DNA of 37,426 nucleotides from G025836975 sp049646585 (GCA_049646585.1 JBARWC010000042.1:1-37426); one strand, 5' to 3'. Numbered from the stretch's first letter, positions 1 to 7,306 are shown. Program-made: numbers and translations. Notes: generated from the sequence alone by a model not told the origin.

Positions 1-164
1 TGTCCGGCCTGCAAAAGAACGAACAAGGCCAGATAAGCCGGTTCAGCCAGGACGGCTGGCGCGTGCAGCTGTCGCGCTACGACAGCCAGGGTCCGGCTTT
101 ACTGCAAATGAACCGCAACGACCCCGAACGCCGCATCAACGTGCGGCTGGTGATCGATAACTAG
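1..164 (+). CDS. lolB: LolB outer-membrane lipoprotein receptor, C-terminal part
   Basis: An open frame enters from the left edge and stops at the TAG at 162-164. The visible 53 residues end in RRINVRLVIDN, which resembles the C-terminus of LolB, the outer-membrane lipoprotein that takes lipoproteins from the carrier LolA and inserts them in the outer membrane. The identification also rests on the next gene: lolB directly before ispE is common in beta- and gammaproteobacteria. The N-terminal signal and lipobox cysteine lie outside the window. The stop codon touches the ispE start codon directly, so the two are probably translationally coupled. The family call is moderately sure because little sequence is visible. 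Confidence 0.7.
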   Translation, partial: SGLQKNEQGQISRFSQDGWRVQLSRYDSQGPALLQMNRNDPERRINVRLVIDN

Positions 165-1091
165 ATGGCTTTGTACGATGTGCCGGCGCCGGCCAAGATC
201 AATCTCTTCCTGCACGTTACGGGCCGTCGCGACGACGGTTATCACCTGTTGCAGACGGCCTTTCGCTTCATCGGCCTGTACGACACCCTGAATTTCGACC
301 TGCGCCGCGACGGGCGGATTACGCGCGAGGGCGCGAGCCTGGACGGCCTGGCGCAGGATGACGACCTGGTGGTGCGTGCCGCCAGAGCGCTGCAGAAGGC
401 GACCGGCACGCCGCTGGGCGCGCAGATCAGCTATCGCAAAAGCATTCCTTCGGGCGGGGGGCTGGGCGGCGGATCCAGTGATGCCGCCTCGACGCTGATC
501 GCCCTGAATCGTTTGTGGCAGGCCGGCCTGAGCCGCCAGGATCTCATGCGGCTGGCCCTGCCGCTGGGGGCGGACGTGCCCGTCTTTGTGTACGGCCAGC
601 CGGCTTGCGCCGAAGGGGTGGGCGAGATACTGTCCCCGCTTGAGCTACCCGAGCGTGCCTACCTTGTGGTGCAGCCGCCGCAAAGCGTCCCCACCGCAGG
701 CATATTTTCCTCGCCCCATTTGACAAGAAATTCGCCTTACGTCAAAATGTCGGTCTTTGCTGATTGGCAAAAAAACAATGCGCCCGATAACGGTTTTTTC
801 AAGAACGGTTTTTTTGGGCGCAACGACCTGGAATCGGTTGTTTTTACGGATTATCCGCGTGTCGGGGCAGCGCAGCGCTGGCTTGATCAACACGGGTTAA
901 GCGCAAGAATGAGCGGCTCGGGTTCTTGTCTTTTTGCAGAGTTTGCAACGCTGGAACAAGCGGTACTGTGCCAGCGGCAAATTATCGGTAAAATAACTTG
1001 TCGTGAAAGCGACAGCGCAGCGGTCATTCAAAACGCCTGGGCCTGCCCGGGGTTGATGGACCATCCGCTACGAAGCTGGATAAGCAGTTGA
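165..1091 (+). CDS. ispE: 4-diphosphocytidyl-2-C-methyl-D-erythritol kinase
   Basis: This is the cytoplasmic GHMP-family kinase that phosphorylates the 2-hydroxyl of CDP-methylerythritol with ATP, the fourth step of the MEP pathway to isopentenyl diphosphate. The 308-residue product has the conserved PAKINLFL start (Lys11), the glycine-rich ATP loop IPSGGGLGGGSSDAA at about 94-108, the catalytic aspartate in LGADVPVF (Asp137) and the C-terminal MSGSGSCLF loop. It is about 25 residues longer than the E. coli enzyme. Part of the excess is a lower-GC stretch near residues 185-220 containing a duplicated NGFF element. The ATG follows the lolB stop with no gap, and tRNA-Gln begins 3 bases after its stop. 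Confidence 0.97.
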   Translation: MALYDVPAPAKINLFLHVTGRRDDGYHLLQTAFRFIGLYDTLNFDLRRDGRITREGASLDGLAQDDDLVVRAARALQKATGTPLGAQISYRKSIPSGGGLGGGSSDAASTLIALNRLWQAGLSRQDLMRLALPLGADVPVFVYGQPACAEGVGEILSPLELPERAYLVVQPPQSVPTAGIFSSPHLTRNSPYVKMSVFADWQKNNAPDNGFFKNGFFGRNDLESVVFTDYPRVGAAQRWLDQHGLSARMSGSGSCLFAEFATLEQAVLCQRQIIGKITCRESDSAAVIQNAWACPGLMDHPLRSWISS

Positions 1092-1094
1092 AAT

Positions 1095-1171
1095 TGGGGA
1101 ATCGCCAAGCTGGTTAAGGCACTGGATTTTGATTCCAGCATGCGAAGGTTCGAATCCTTCTTCCCCAGCCA
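1095..1171 (+). tRNA. tRNA-Gln (anticodon TTG)
   Basis: A full cloverleaf can be folded by hand. The acceptor stem TGGGGAA (1095-1101) pairs with TTCCCCA (1161-1167), followed by discriminator G and an encoded CCA (1169-1171). The D stem is GCC/GGC. The anticodon stem CTGGA (1122-1126)/TCCAG encloses the loop TTTTGAT, giving anticodon TTG at 1129-1131. The T arm is GAAGG-TTCGAAT-CCTTC. It reads CAA and, by wobble, CAG codons. The gene lies 3 bases after ispE and about 110 bases before prs, a placement typical of Burkholderiales, so it may be processed from the ispE transcript. Confidence 0.97.
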
Positions 1172-1203
1172 CTTTTTCAAGCCAACAGGCTTGCAGTTAA
1201 CGT

Positions 1204-1249
1204 AAAGCTGTTGAGTCGGCCCCAAACGGCGGTGCTGGTCAACAGCTTT
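1204..1249 (+). other. Perfect 11-bp inverted repeat between tRNA-Gln and prs
   Basis: AAAGCTGTTGA at 1204-1214 is repeated as its exact reverse complement at 1239-1249, with a 24-base spacer, and is followed by the T-rich stretch GTTGTTT. A smaller stem, CAAGCC-AACA-GGCTTG (1178-1193), sits just after the tRNA. The larger hairpin could end the ispE/tRNA transcript or form a structured prs leader. The T run is interrupted, so the terminator call is weak. Confidence 0.45.
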
Positions 1250-1281
1250 GTTGTTTAACGCTACGCAATCTACCTTCCGCC

Positions 1282-2232
1282 ATGGCACACGACAGATTCA
1301 TGATTTTTACCGGCACGGCTAACACTCGTTTAGCGGTCGATGTTGCAAATCACCTTGACATGTCGCTGGGAAAAATGACCGTCGGTCGTTTTTCAGATGG
1401 TGAAGTCATGGTGGAAATCAATGAAAATGTGCGTGGCAAAGACGTTTTCGTGCTTCAGCCCACCTGCGCGCCGACCAATGACAACCTGATGGAAATCATG
1501 GTCATGGTCGATGCCTTGCGCCGTGCCTCGGCTGGCAAGATAACCGCCGCCATTCCTTATTTCGGCTATGCTCGCCAAGACCGTCGCCCGCGCTCCGCGC
1601 GGGTTTCCATTTCGGCCAAGGTGGTTGCCAATATGCTGCAGGTGGTGGGCGTGGACCGCGTCATGACCATGGACCTGCACGCCGACCAGATCCAGGGCTT
1701 TTTCGACATCCCGGTCGACAACGTCTATGCCGGCCCCATATTGCTGGGCGACATCTGGCGCCGCAATTATCAGAACCTGGTCGTGGTGTCGCCTGATATC
1801 GGAGGCGTGGTGCGCGCCCGGGCGCTGGCCAAGCAACTGGAAGCCGACCTGGCCATCATCGACAAGCGCCGTCCGCGCGCCAATGTGTCGGAAGTCATGA
1901 ACATCATCGGCGAGGTCGATGGCCGCACCTGCATCATCATGGACGACATGGTTGATACCGCCGGCACGCTGTGCAAGGCCGCCCAGGCGCTGAAAGAGCG
2001 CGGCGCCGGCGCCGTGTACGCCTATTGCACGCACCCCGTCCTGTCCGGCGGCGCCGTGCAGCGCATCGTCGAGTCCGAGCTCGACGAGCTTGTCGTCACC
2101 GACACCATTCCGCTTTCGGAAGCGGCGCGCAGCTGCGGCAAGATACGCCAGTTGTCCTGCGCATCGCTGCTGGGCGAAACCATATTACGTATTTCCAACG
2201 CCGAATCGGTCAGTTCCCTGTTCGTCGATTAA
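1282..2232 (+). CDS. prs: Ribose-phosphate pyrophosphokinase (PRPP synthetase)
   Basis: This enzyme transfers pyrophosphate from ATP to ribose 5-phosphate. The product, PRPP, feeds purine, pyrimidine, NAD, histidine and tryptophan synthesis in the cytoplasm. At 316 residues it matches the class I bacterial enzyme (315 in E. coli). Visible motifs are FSDGEVMVEINENVRG (37-52), the ATP-binding YFGYARQDRR (93-102), MDLHADQIQGFFD (130-142) with the metal-binding histidine, the ribose-phosphate loop around 167-180, and the PRPP signature DDMVDTAGTL (221-230). The ATG at 1282 gives the usual N-terminus, although no clear Shine-Dalgarno sequence precedes it. It follows a possible leader hairpin and precedes rplY by 123 bases. 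Confidence 0.97.
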   Translation: MAHDRFMIFTGTANTRLAVDVANHLDMSLGKMTVGRFSDGEVMVEINENVRGKDVFVLQPTCAPTNDNLMEIMVMVDALRRASAGKITAAIPYFGYARQDRRPRSARVSISAKVVANMLQVVGVDRVMTMDLHADQIQGFFDIPVDNVYAGPILLGDIWRRNYQNLVVVSPDIGGVVRARALAKQLEADLAIIDKRRPRANVSEVMNIIGEVDGRTCIIMDDMVDTAGTLCKAAQALKERGAGAVYAYCTHPVLSGGAVQRIVESELDELVVTDTIPLSEAARSCGKIRQLSCASLLGETILRISNAESVSSLFVD

Positions 2233-2355
2233 GCATACCGTTGCCCGCTGGTCGCGGCGGGCAGCAGTCGTTCGCGGCACATGGGTGTCGCGTTTACCAA
2301 CAGGGCCAGCGCCACCCGCGAGGGGGCAAAAGCCCAAAGCAATCTGGAGTTTTCC

Positions 2356-2982
2356 ATGCAATTCAACGCCACTTCGCGTAGCGATAAAGGTACGAGTGCG
2401 AGCCGCCGCCTGCGCCACGCTGGCCGTGTTCCCGCCATTGTGTACGGCGGCGCCGCCGATCCCCTGAGCATCGAGCTCGACCACAACGAAATCTACCATG
2501 CCCTGCGCAAGGAAGAGTTCCACGCCTCCATCCTCGACATGCAGCTCGACGGCAAGAAGGGCGATCAGGTCCTGCTGCGCGCCGTGCAATGGCACCCCTA
2601 CAAGCAGCAAGTCCTGCACGTGGACTTCCAGCGCGTCGATGCCTCTCAGGCCATCACGACCAAGGTTCCCCTGCACTTCATCAATGGCGATATTTCGCCG
2701 GCCGTCAAGACCAGCGGCCAGATCATCAGCCACGTCGTGACTGAACTCGAAGTCACCTGCCTGCCCGCCAATCTGCCCAAGTTCATCGAAGTGGACCTGG
2801 CTGGCCTGACCGGCGGCGCCAATGTGTACCTGTCGGAAATCACCCTGCCCAAGGGCGTGGCCCATACGGTTCACGGCGCCGAAGGCGACCTGGTTCTGGC
2901 TGCCGCCCTGGCGCAGCGCGGTGCCACCGAAGGCGGCGATGACGCTGCCGCCGAAGGCGCCGACGCTCCCGCCAAGGAGTAA
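2356..2982 (+). CDS. rplY: Large ribosomal subunit protein bL25 (long Ctc/TL5-type form)
   Basis: This protein binds the 5S rRNA in the large ribosomal subunit. The 208-residue product has an N-terminal L25 domain (about 1-95: RSDKGTSASRRLR, VPAIVYGG, ALRKEEFHASIL) and the C-terminal beta-rich TL5/Ctc extension (about 100-190). It is therefore the long form and not the 94-residue E. coli type. The tail is rich in Ala, Glu and Asp. The frame is open for 25 codons further upstream, but the ATG at 2356 is chosen because it has a CTGGAG ribosome site at 2344-2349 and yields the normal MQFNATSR start. A hairpin at 2243-2262 lies between prs and this gene. A terminator follows. Confidence 0.95.
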   Translation: MQFNATSRSDKGTSASRRLRHAGRVPAIVYGGAADPLSIELDHNEIYHALRKEEFHASILDMQLDGKKGDQVLLRAVQWHPYKQQVLHVDFQRVDASQAITTKVPLHFINGDISPAVKTSGQIISHVVTELEVTCLPANLPKFIEVDLAGLTGGANVYLSEITLPKGVAHTVHGAEGDLVLAAALAQRGATEGGDDAAAEGADAPAKE

Positions 2983-3034
2983 GGCCCACAACGGACGGGC
3001 AAGCCCGCCATTGCGGCGCGCACCCGTTCCGACC

Positions 3035-3070
3035 AAACCCCTGCCTGGCCCCAAGCCGGCGGGGGTTTTT
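3035..3070 (+). terminator. Rho-independent terminator after rplY
   Basis: AAACCCCTGCC (3035-3045) pairs with GGCGGGGGTTT (3058-3068) through one G-T wobble, around a 12-base loop, and is followed by a run of five T (3066-3070). It should end the prs-rplY transcript. It lies only 20 bases before the pth start codon, so pth needs its own promoter or read-through. Confidence 0.8.
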
Positions 3071-3089
3071 CTTGTGTAGACTCTGGACT

Positions 3090-3689
3090 ATGACTCAACC
3101 TCCCGTCCGCCTGATCATAGGCTTGGGCAACCCCGGCCCCGAATACGAAACCACCCGTCACAATGCGGGGTTCTGGCTGGCCGACCATCTGGCCGACGAC
3201 CTGAAGGCCGGCTTTACCCTGGAAAAGGCCTTCTCGGCCTGGGTGGCCAAGGCGCGTTTCGAGGGCGAAGCGGTCATCATCGCCAAGCCGAACACCTATA
3301 TGAACCGTTCGGGGCAGGCGGCAGGCGCATTGATGCGTTTCTACAAGCTGATTCCCGAGCAGGTGCTGGTGTTGCACGACGAGCTCGACCTTCTCCCGGG
3401 CAACGTCAAGCTCAAGCGCGGCGGAGGCCACGCCGGCCACAACGGGCTGCGCGACATCCAGGCGGCTTTTTCCAGCCCCGAGTTCTGGCGCTTGCGGCTG
3501 GGCATAGGCCATCCCCGCACGCTGGGCCTGGCACAGCAGGTGGCAGCCTTCGTGCTGAACCCGCCGCGCCGCGAAGAGCTGAAAGAAATCGAAGCCGTCA
3601 TAGACCGCTGCCGGGCCGTCATGCCCGCTTTGCTGCGCGGCGAATTCACCCAGGCCACCAACCAGTTGCACGAGGCCAATCGTGGCTGA
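3090..3689 (+). CDS. pth: Peptidyl-tRNA hydrolase
   Basis: The enzyme cleaves the ester bond of peptidyl-tRNAs released by drop-off and recycles tRNA in the cytoplasm. The 199-residue product has the family landmarks with a constant +4 offset from E. coli: IIGLGNPGPEYE with Asn14, TRHNAGFW with the catalytic His24, NTYMNRSG with Asn72, HDELDL with Asp97, and GGGHAGHNGLRD with Asn118. A TTG lies six codons upstream, but the ATG at 3090 gives the standard N-terminus and keeps the start clear of the preceding terminator. The stop codon overlaps the start of the downstream membrane protein gene by 8 bases, which suggests translational coupling. Confidence 0.97.
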   Translation: MTQPPVRLIIGLGNPGPEYETTRHNAGFWLADHLADDLKAGFTLEKAFSAWVAKARFEGEAVIIAKPNTYMNRSGQAAGALMRFYKLIPEQVLVLHDELDLLPGNVKLKRGGGHAGHNGLRDIQAAFSSPEFWRLRLGIGHPRTLGLAQQVAAFVLNPPRREELKEIEAVIDRCRAVMPALLRGEFTQATNQLHEANRG

Positions 3690-4470
3690 TGCCTTGCCGG
3701 CCGCGGGGGCGCAAGCCACGGGGCTGCGCTTTCGCGACGAACTGCGCGATTTTTTTCATTTCATCTTCAAACCCCGGCTCGGGCCCAGGCTGCCCGGCCG
3801 TCATGCCGTCAGCGGCTGGTGGGAGGACTGGTTTCCGGCCCTGTCGCTGGGGCGCTTGCTGAAATGGGCCTTCTTCCTGTGGGCCGTCAACCTGGTTTTC
3901 CTGGGACCCATCGCCGTGGCGGCGGCGGGGGCGGCCGGCGCCACCCACAGGCTGGATCTGAACAACGTGCCTTGGATGCAGGCCCTGCTATGGGCGCCCA
4001 TCGTCGAGGAATTGGTCTTTCGCTACAGCTTGCGCCGCATAGGCCAGGCCTGGTGGCTGTTGCCCGCCGCTGTGGCTGCCATGTTGATGGGAGGGCAGTG
4101 GCCCGGCATCTTGCTGCTGACCGGCATGCTGGTCGTATGCTGGCTGCCTTACATGGCCGCCTTGCCCTATACCCGCAAGCCGCTGCCCTGGCGCTATCGC
4201 CTGCTGTATCGACGCTGTTTTCCCTGGGCCTTCCACTTGGCGTCGCTGGCGTTCGCCGCCGTGCATCTGTATAACTTCAATCTGCATCAGACGCCGCCAT
4301 GGCTGTTGCCCTTGCTGGTACTGCCGCAATGGCTGACCGGGCTGGTGCTGGGCTGGCTGCGCGTCAGGCGCGGCATCGGCGCATCCATGCTGTTGCATGG
4401 CCTGTTCAATGGCGGCCCCTTGCTGGTTGTGTGGCTGGTGCTGAGGATGGCGCCGGAACTGGCGGCGTAG
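3682..4470 (+). CDS. CPBP-family intramembrane glutamic protease homologue
   Basis: The 262-residue product is a polytopic membrane protein with about six hydrophobic segments after a charged N-terminus. It carries the three motifs of the CPBP (CaaX protease and bacteriocin-processing, Abi) family: EELVFR (Glu109, Glu110, Arg114), FAAVH (Phe191 to His195) and HGLFN (His239, Asn243). These residues form the catalytic site in the Rce1-type glutamic proteases. The substrate is unknown. The GTG at 3682 lies inside the last codons of pth (8-base overlap), with no better start nearby. The overlap implies that it is made together with peptidyl-tRNA hydrolase. Family call firm; activity inferred from motifs. 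Confidence 0.85.
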   Translation: MADALPAAGAQATGLRFRDELRDFFHFIFKPRLGPRLPGRHAVSGWWEDWFPALSLGRLLKWAFFLWAVNLVFLGPIAVAAAGAAGATHRLDLNNVPWMQALLWAPIVEELVFRYSLRRIGQAWWLLPAAVAAMLMGGQWPGILLLTGMLVVCWLPYMAALPYTRKPLPWRYRLLYRRCFPWAFHLASLAFAAVHLYNFNLHQTPPWLLPLLVLPQWLTGLVLGWLRVRRGIGASMLLHGLFNGGPLLVVWLVLRMAPELAA

Positions 4471-4534
4471 GGACGGCGCAAGTGACGAAATGGCACGGGG
4501 CTCTTGGCCATGGCCGGAGAAAAGTCCGGGGCCG

Positions 4535-4563
4535 CTTCGTTCAGCGGCTCAAACCACTACAAT
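4535..4563 (+). promoter_or_regulatory. Candidate sigma-70 promoter for ychF
   Basis: TACAAT at 4558-4563 is a good -10 hexamer, 55 bases before the ychF ATG. The -35 region (about 4535-4541, TTCGTT) is weak. A stem GCCGCT/AGCGGC (4531-4536/4543-4548) overlaps it. The placement between two unrelated genes supports a promoter, but the call is tentative. Confidence 0.35.
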
Positions 4564-4617
4564 AGCTTCTTTTTATCGCTGCTTTTTGGCTTTTCATCTT
4601 TATATCTCAGGACTCTC

Positions 4618-5709
4618 ATGGCTTTGCAATGTGGCATCGTTGGCCTGCCCAACGTCGGAAAATCAACCCTGTTCAATGCCTTGACCAAGGCAGGCATCGC
4701 CGCCGAGAACTACCCCTTCTGCACCATAGAGCCCAATGTGGGCGTCGTTGAAGTCCCCGACAGCCGCCTGGCCTCGCTGGCCGAGATCGTCAAGCCCGAG
4801 CGCATCCTGCCCGCCGTCGTCGAGTTCGTCGACATCGCCGGCCTGGTGGCGGGCGCGTCCAAGGGCGAAGGCCTGGGTAACCAGTTCCTGGCCAATATTC
4901 GCGAAACCGATGCCATCGTGCACGTGGTGCGCTGCTTCGAAGACGAGAACGTCATCCACGTGGCCGGCCGCATCGACCCCATTTCCGACATTGAGGTCAT
5001 CAATACCGAACTGGCCCTGGCCGACCTGGCCTCCGCCGAAAAAGCCCTGTTGCGCCATCAGAAGACCGCGCGCGCCGGCGACAAGGAAGCCATCAAGATG
5101 GTGGCCCTGCTGGAAAAAATCATCCCCGTCCTGAACGAAGCGCGGCCCGTGCGCTCGCTGAACCTGGACGAAGACGACCTGGCCCTGATCAAGCCCTTCT
5201 GCTTCATCACCGCCAAGCGCTGCATGTATGTGGCCAACGTCAAGGAAGACGGCTTCGAAAACAACGAACACCTGGCCGCCGTGCAGAAGTACGCCCAGGC
5301 CGAGAACGCGCCGGTGGTGGCCGTGTGCGCCGCCGTCGAAGCCGAAATCGCCGAGCTGGACGACGAAGACAAGACCGTGTTCCTGGCCGACATGGGCATG
5401 GACGAACCCGGCCTGAACCGCGTCATCCGCGCGGCATACAGCTTGTTGGGCCTGCAGACCTACTTCACCGCCGGCGTCAAGGAAGTGCGCGCCTGGACCA
5501 TACACATCGGCGACACCGCACCCAAGGCCGCCGGCGTCATCCACACCGACTTCGAACGCGGCTTCATCCGCGCCCAGACCATAGCCTACGACGACTACAT
5601 CGCCTGCAAGGGCGAGCAGGGCGCCAAGGAAGCCGGCAAGATGCGGGCCGAAGGGAAGGAGTACGTGGTGAAGGACGGGGACGTGTTGAACTTTTTGTTC
5701 AACGTGTGA
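4618..5709 (+). CDS. ychF: Ribosome-associated ATPase YchF (Obg family)
   Basis: YchF/OLA1 is a P-loop NTPase that prefers ATP over GTP, binds ribosomes and affects stress responses. The 363-residue product is exactly the usual length. It shows the Walker A loop GLPNVGKST (9-17), DIAGLVAGASKGEGLGNQFL (72-91) as G3, the conserved His114 and NVKE (207-210), which replaces the NKxD guanine-specificity motif and explains ATP use. The C-terminal TGS domain spans about 278-363. An in-frame ATG exists further upstream at 4504, but the ATG at 4618 yields the canonical MALQCGIVGLPNVGKS start. A hairpin with a T run follows at 5825-5870. Confidence 0.97.
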   Translation: MALQCGIVGLPNVGKSTLFNALTKAGIAAENYPFCTIEPNVGVVEVPDSRLASLAEIVKPERILPAVVEFVDIAGLVAGASKGEGLGNQFLANIRETDAIVHVVRCFEDENVIHVAGRIDPISDIEVINTELALADLASAEKALLRHQKTARAGDKEAIKMVALLEKIIPVLNEARPVRSLNLDEDDLALIKPFCFITAKRCMYVANVKEDGFENNEHLAAVQKYAQAENAPVVAVCAAVEAEIAELDDEDKTVFLADMGMDEPGLNRVIRAAYSLLGLQTYFTAGVKEVRAWTIHIGDTAPKAAGVIHTDFERGFIRAQTIAYDDYIACKGEQGAKEAGKMRAEGKEYVVKDGDVLNFLFNV

Positions 5710-5797
5710 TGGGCGTCTGATTCACTTGAACCATGCCAGGTGATTCCATGTGCTTGCACTGAGCCGTCGGAAATAATCAGAACCTGTGCATCAAGCC

Positions 5798-5843
5798 GCA
5801 CCCCAAAAAGTTGGATGTGAATTGCACCCCAGAAGTTGGACAT
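5798..5843 (+). repeat. Two direct copies of an insertion-sequence-end-like motif
   Basis: GCACCCCAAAAAGTTGGATG at 5798-5817 and GCACCCCAGAAGTTGGACA at 5824-5842 are near-identical direct copies 26 bases apart. An inverted partner, AACTTTTGGGGTG, lies at 5853-5865. From memory, CACCCCAAAAAGTTGGA-type sequences are frequent terminal repeats of IS3-family elements, so this may be a scar or solo end. No transposase is present. The IS link is inference. Confidence 0.45.
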
Positions 5844-5870
5844 CAAGTTTCAAACTTTTGGGGTGTTTTT
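5825..5870 (+). terminator. Rho-independent terminator after ychF, made from the repeat
   Basis: CACCCCAGAAGTT (5825-5837) pairs with AACTTTTGGGGTG (5853-5865) over 13 bp with one G-T wobble and a 15-base loop. Five T follow at 5866-5870. It is the only good terminator between ychF and fic, and it marks the change from GC-rich housekeeping DNA to the lower-GC fic segment. Confidence 0.7.
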
Positions 5871-5931
5871 CGTGGCGAGGCGCTTCACCCATAGTCGTTA
5901 CGACATGATGTGTTGATTGAATTGGCTTATA

Positions 5932-6117
5932 TCGACATGTTTTGGGAATATGTCGATGGCATGTACATGACTTCGCTTCGTGTCGATTAATTCGTTTTTT
6001 TTCGACACGAACTAACCATATGTCGATGGCAGGTACATCTGTCTAAAACATGTCTAAAAAAGCGAAAACAATCGATACTATAAGTGTATTTGGCTAAAAT
6101 CCAACGATTCTTCGACA
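5932..6117. promoter_or_regulatory. Array of TGTCGA/TCGACA boxes upstream of fic (putative operators)
   Basis: The AT-rich stretch contains six copies of one hexamer in both orientations: TCGACA at 5932, 6002 and 6112, and TGTCGA at 5951, 5981 and 6021. Two of the pairs have identical geometry, TCGACA-N13-TGTCGA (5932-5956 and 6002-6026). Each is followed by the same TGGCA(T/G)GTACAT tail, so a 37-bp unit is repeated exactly 70 bp apart. A further pair, CGTGTCGA (5979-5986) and TCGACACG (6002-6009), is a dyad in its own right. TGTCTAAAA also occurs twice (6040, 6051). A possible -10, TATAAG, is at 6079-6084. The layout suggests cooperative binding of a dimeric repressor in front of fic. The binding protein is unknown; the wHTH-like C-terminus of the Fic protein is a candidate. 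Confidence 0.6.
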
Positions 6118-6145
6118 TTTTTTCACGCTTTGCCGAGGTTCACCC

Positions 6146-7237
6146 ATGTTCAACTCCCAAGTTCCGTACAACGATCTGCCGCGTTTGCCGCCTAAGGTTG
6201 ATATTGAGTCCAAGGCTATTTTGAAGGCTTGCATCAAAGCTCACGCATCACTTGCAGGTTTGCGTGGCATGGCGGATCGTATTCCGAATCAAGGAATGTT
6301 GATCAACATTCTTCCGATGCTGGAGGCGCAGGCAAGTTCGGAAATTGAGAACATCGTGACTACCACGGACCGGCTATTTCAATATGCCAATGAGGTGTCA
6401 GGCGCCAAGGCGGACCCAGCAACAAAGGAAGCATTACGTTACCGCACCGCCTTGCATAGTGGCTACCGGTCCCTTGAAAAGCGACCATTGACAGCGGCAA
6501 CGGCAATTGATGTGTGCCGAACCATCAAGGGCGTGGAGATGGATATCCGCCGAGTGCCCGGCACCGCGCTCATGAACGATGCCACGCAACAGATCATTTA
6601 CACGCCGCCAGAAGGCGAAGCTAGGATCCGAGACTTGCTTTCCAACTGGGAGCAATTCGTGCACATGGAAAAGGATATTGATCCTCTTGTCCGCATGGCA
6701 GTCATGCACTATCAGTTCGAAGCGATACATCCGTTTAGCGATGGCAACGGGCGAACCGGGCGAGTCTTGAACCTGTTATTTCTGATTTCCGAAAATTTGC
6801 TGGATTTGCCTATTCTTTACCTTAGCCGCTACATCATCCGAAACAAACTGGAGTACTACCGGCTATTGCTGCAGGTCACAGCGAAGGGGCAATGGGAGCC
6901 CTGGATTTTGTATATGTTGGAAGCCGTCCATAGCACAGCGGAATGGACATCTGCAAAGATAAGCGCCATCTGCAATCTTATGGAAAGCACTCGCGAGCGT
7001 CTCCGCCAGGCTGTGCCGAAGACGTATAGTCATGAGTTGGTCGACCTGATTTTTACTCAACCCTATTGCCGGATTTCCAATCTTGTCGAGGAGGGGATTG
7101 CACAACGGCAAACGGCATCCAAAATTCTGAAAGAGTTGGTGGTGTTGGGTACTTTAAAAGAGGTTGTGCTGGGGCGCGAAAAGGTATTCATCAATGTAGG
7201 ATTGATGAGTTTACTGATGCGTGACGAGGCAGATTAG
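6146..7237 (+). CDS. Class II Fic-domain protein (putative AMP-transferase) with wHTH-like C-terminus
   Basis: Fic proteins transfer AMP or another nucleotide moiety to hydroxyl side chains of target proteins. The 363-residue product has the full catalytic motif HPFSDGNGRTGR at 195-206, with the invariant His195. Before the core lies the autoinhibitory helix motif S64-x3-E68-N69, which places it in class II, where inhibition comes from the protein's own N-terminus. The C-terminal about 75 residues (290-363) look like a winged helix, as in SoFic-type proteins, and could bind DNA or regulate. No separate antitoxin gene is adjacent. Base composition is clearly lower in GC than the neighbours, suggesting horizontal acquisition. 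A weak GAGG precedes the ATG, and the operator-like array lies directly upstream. Target unknown. Confidence 0.92.
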   Translation: MFNSQVPYNDLPRLPPKVDIESKAILKACIKAHASLAGLRGMADRIPNQGMLINILPMLEAQASSEIENIVTTTDRLFQYANEVSGAKADPATKEALRYRTALHSGYRSLEKRPLTAATAIDVCRTIKGVEMDIRRVPGTALMNDATQQIIYTPPEGEARIRDLLSNWEQFVHMEKDIDPLVRMAVMHYQFEAIHPFSDGNGRTGRVLNLLFLISENLLDLPILYLSRYIIRNKLEYYRLLLQVTAKGQWEPWILYMLEAVHSTAEWTSAKISAICNLMESTRERLRQAVPKTYSHELVDLIFTQPYCRISNLVEEGIAQRQTASKILKELVVLGTLKEVVLGREKVFINVGLMSLLMRDEAD

Positions 7238-7306
7238 GGCAGCGTCCGTTGCCAACTTAGCCGCTCCCCCCAATCAGCTCGGGCCCGCCTACTCCTTTGT
7301 CTTGTA

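Noticed and set aside
4663..5544. A 293-codon minus-strand frame opposite ychF
   Set aside because: Antisense shadow of ychF with a Gly/His/Val-rich product and no domain.
5871..6145. Possible CRISPR-like repeat unit before fic
   Set aside because: Only two copies of a 37-bp unit are present at 70-bp spacing, with internal dyads and no cas genes; operator sites explain it better.
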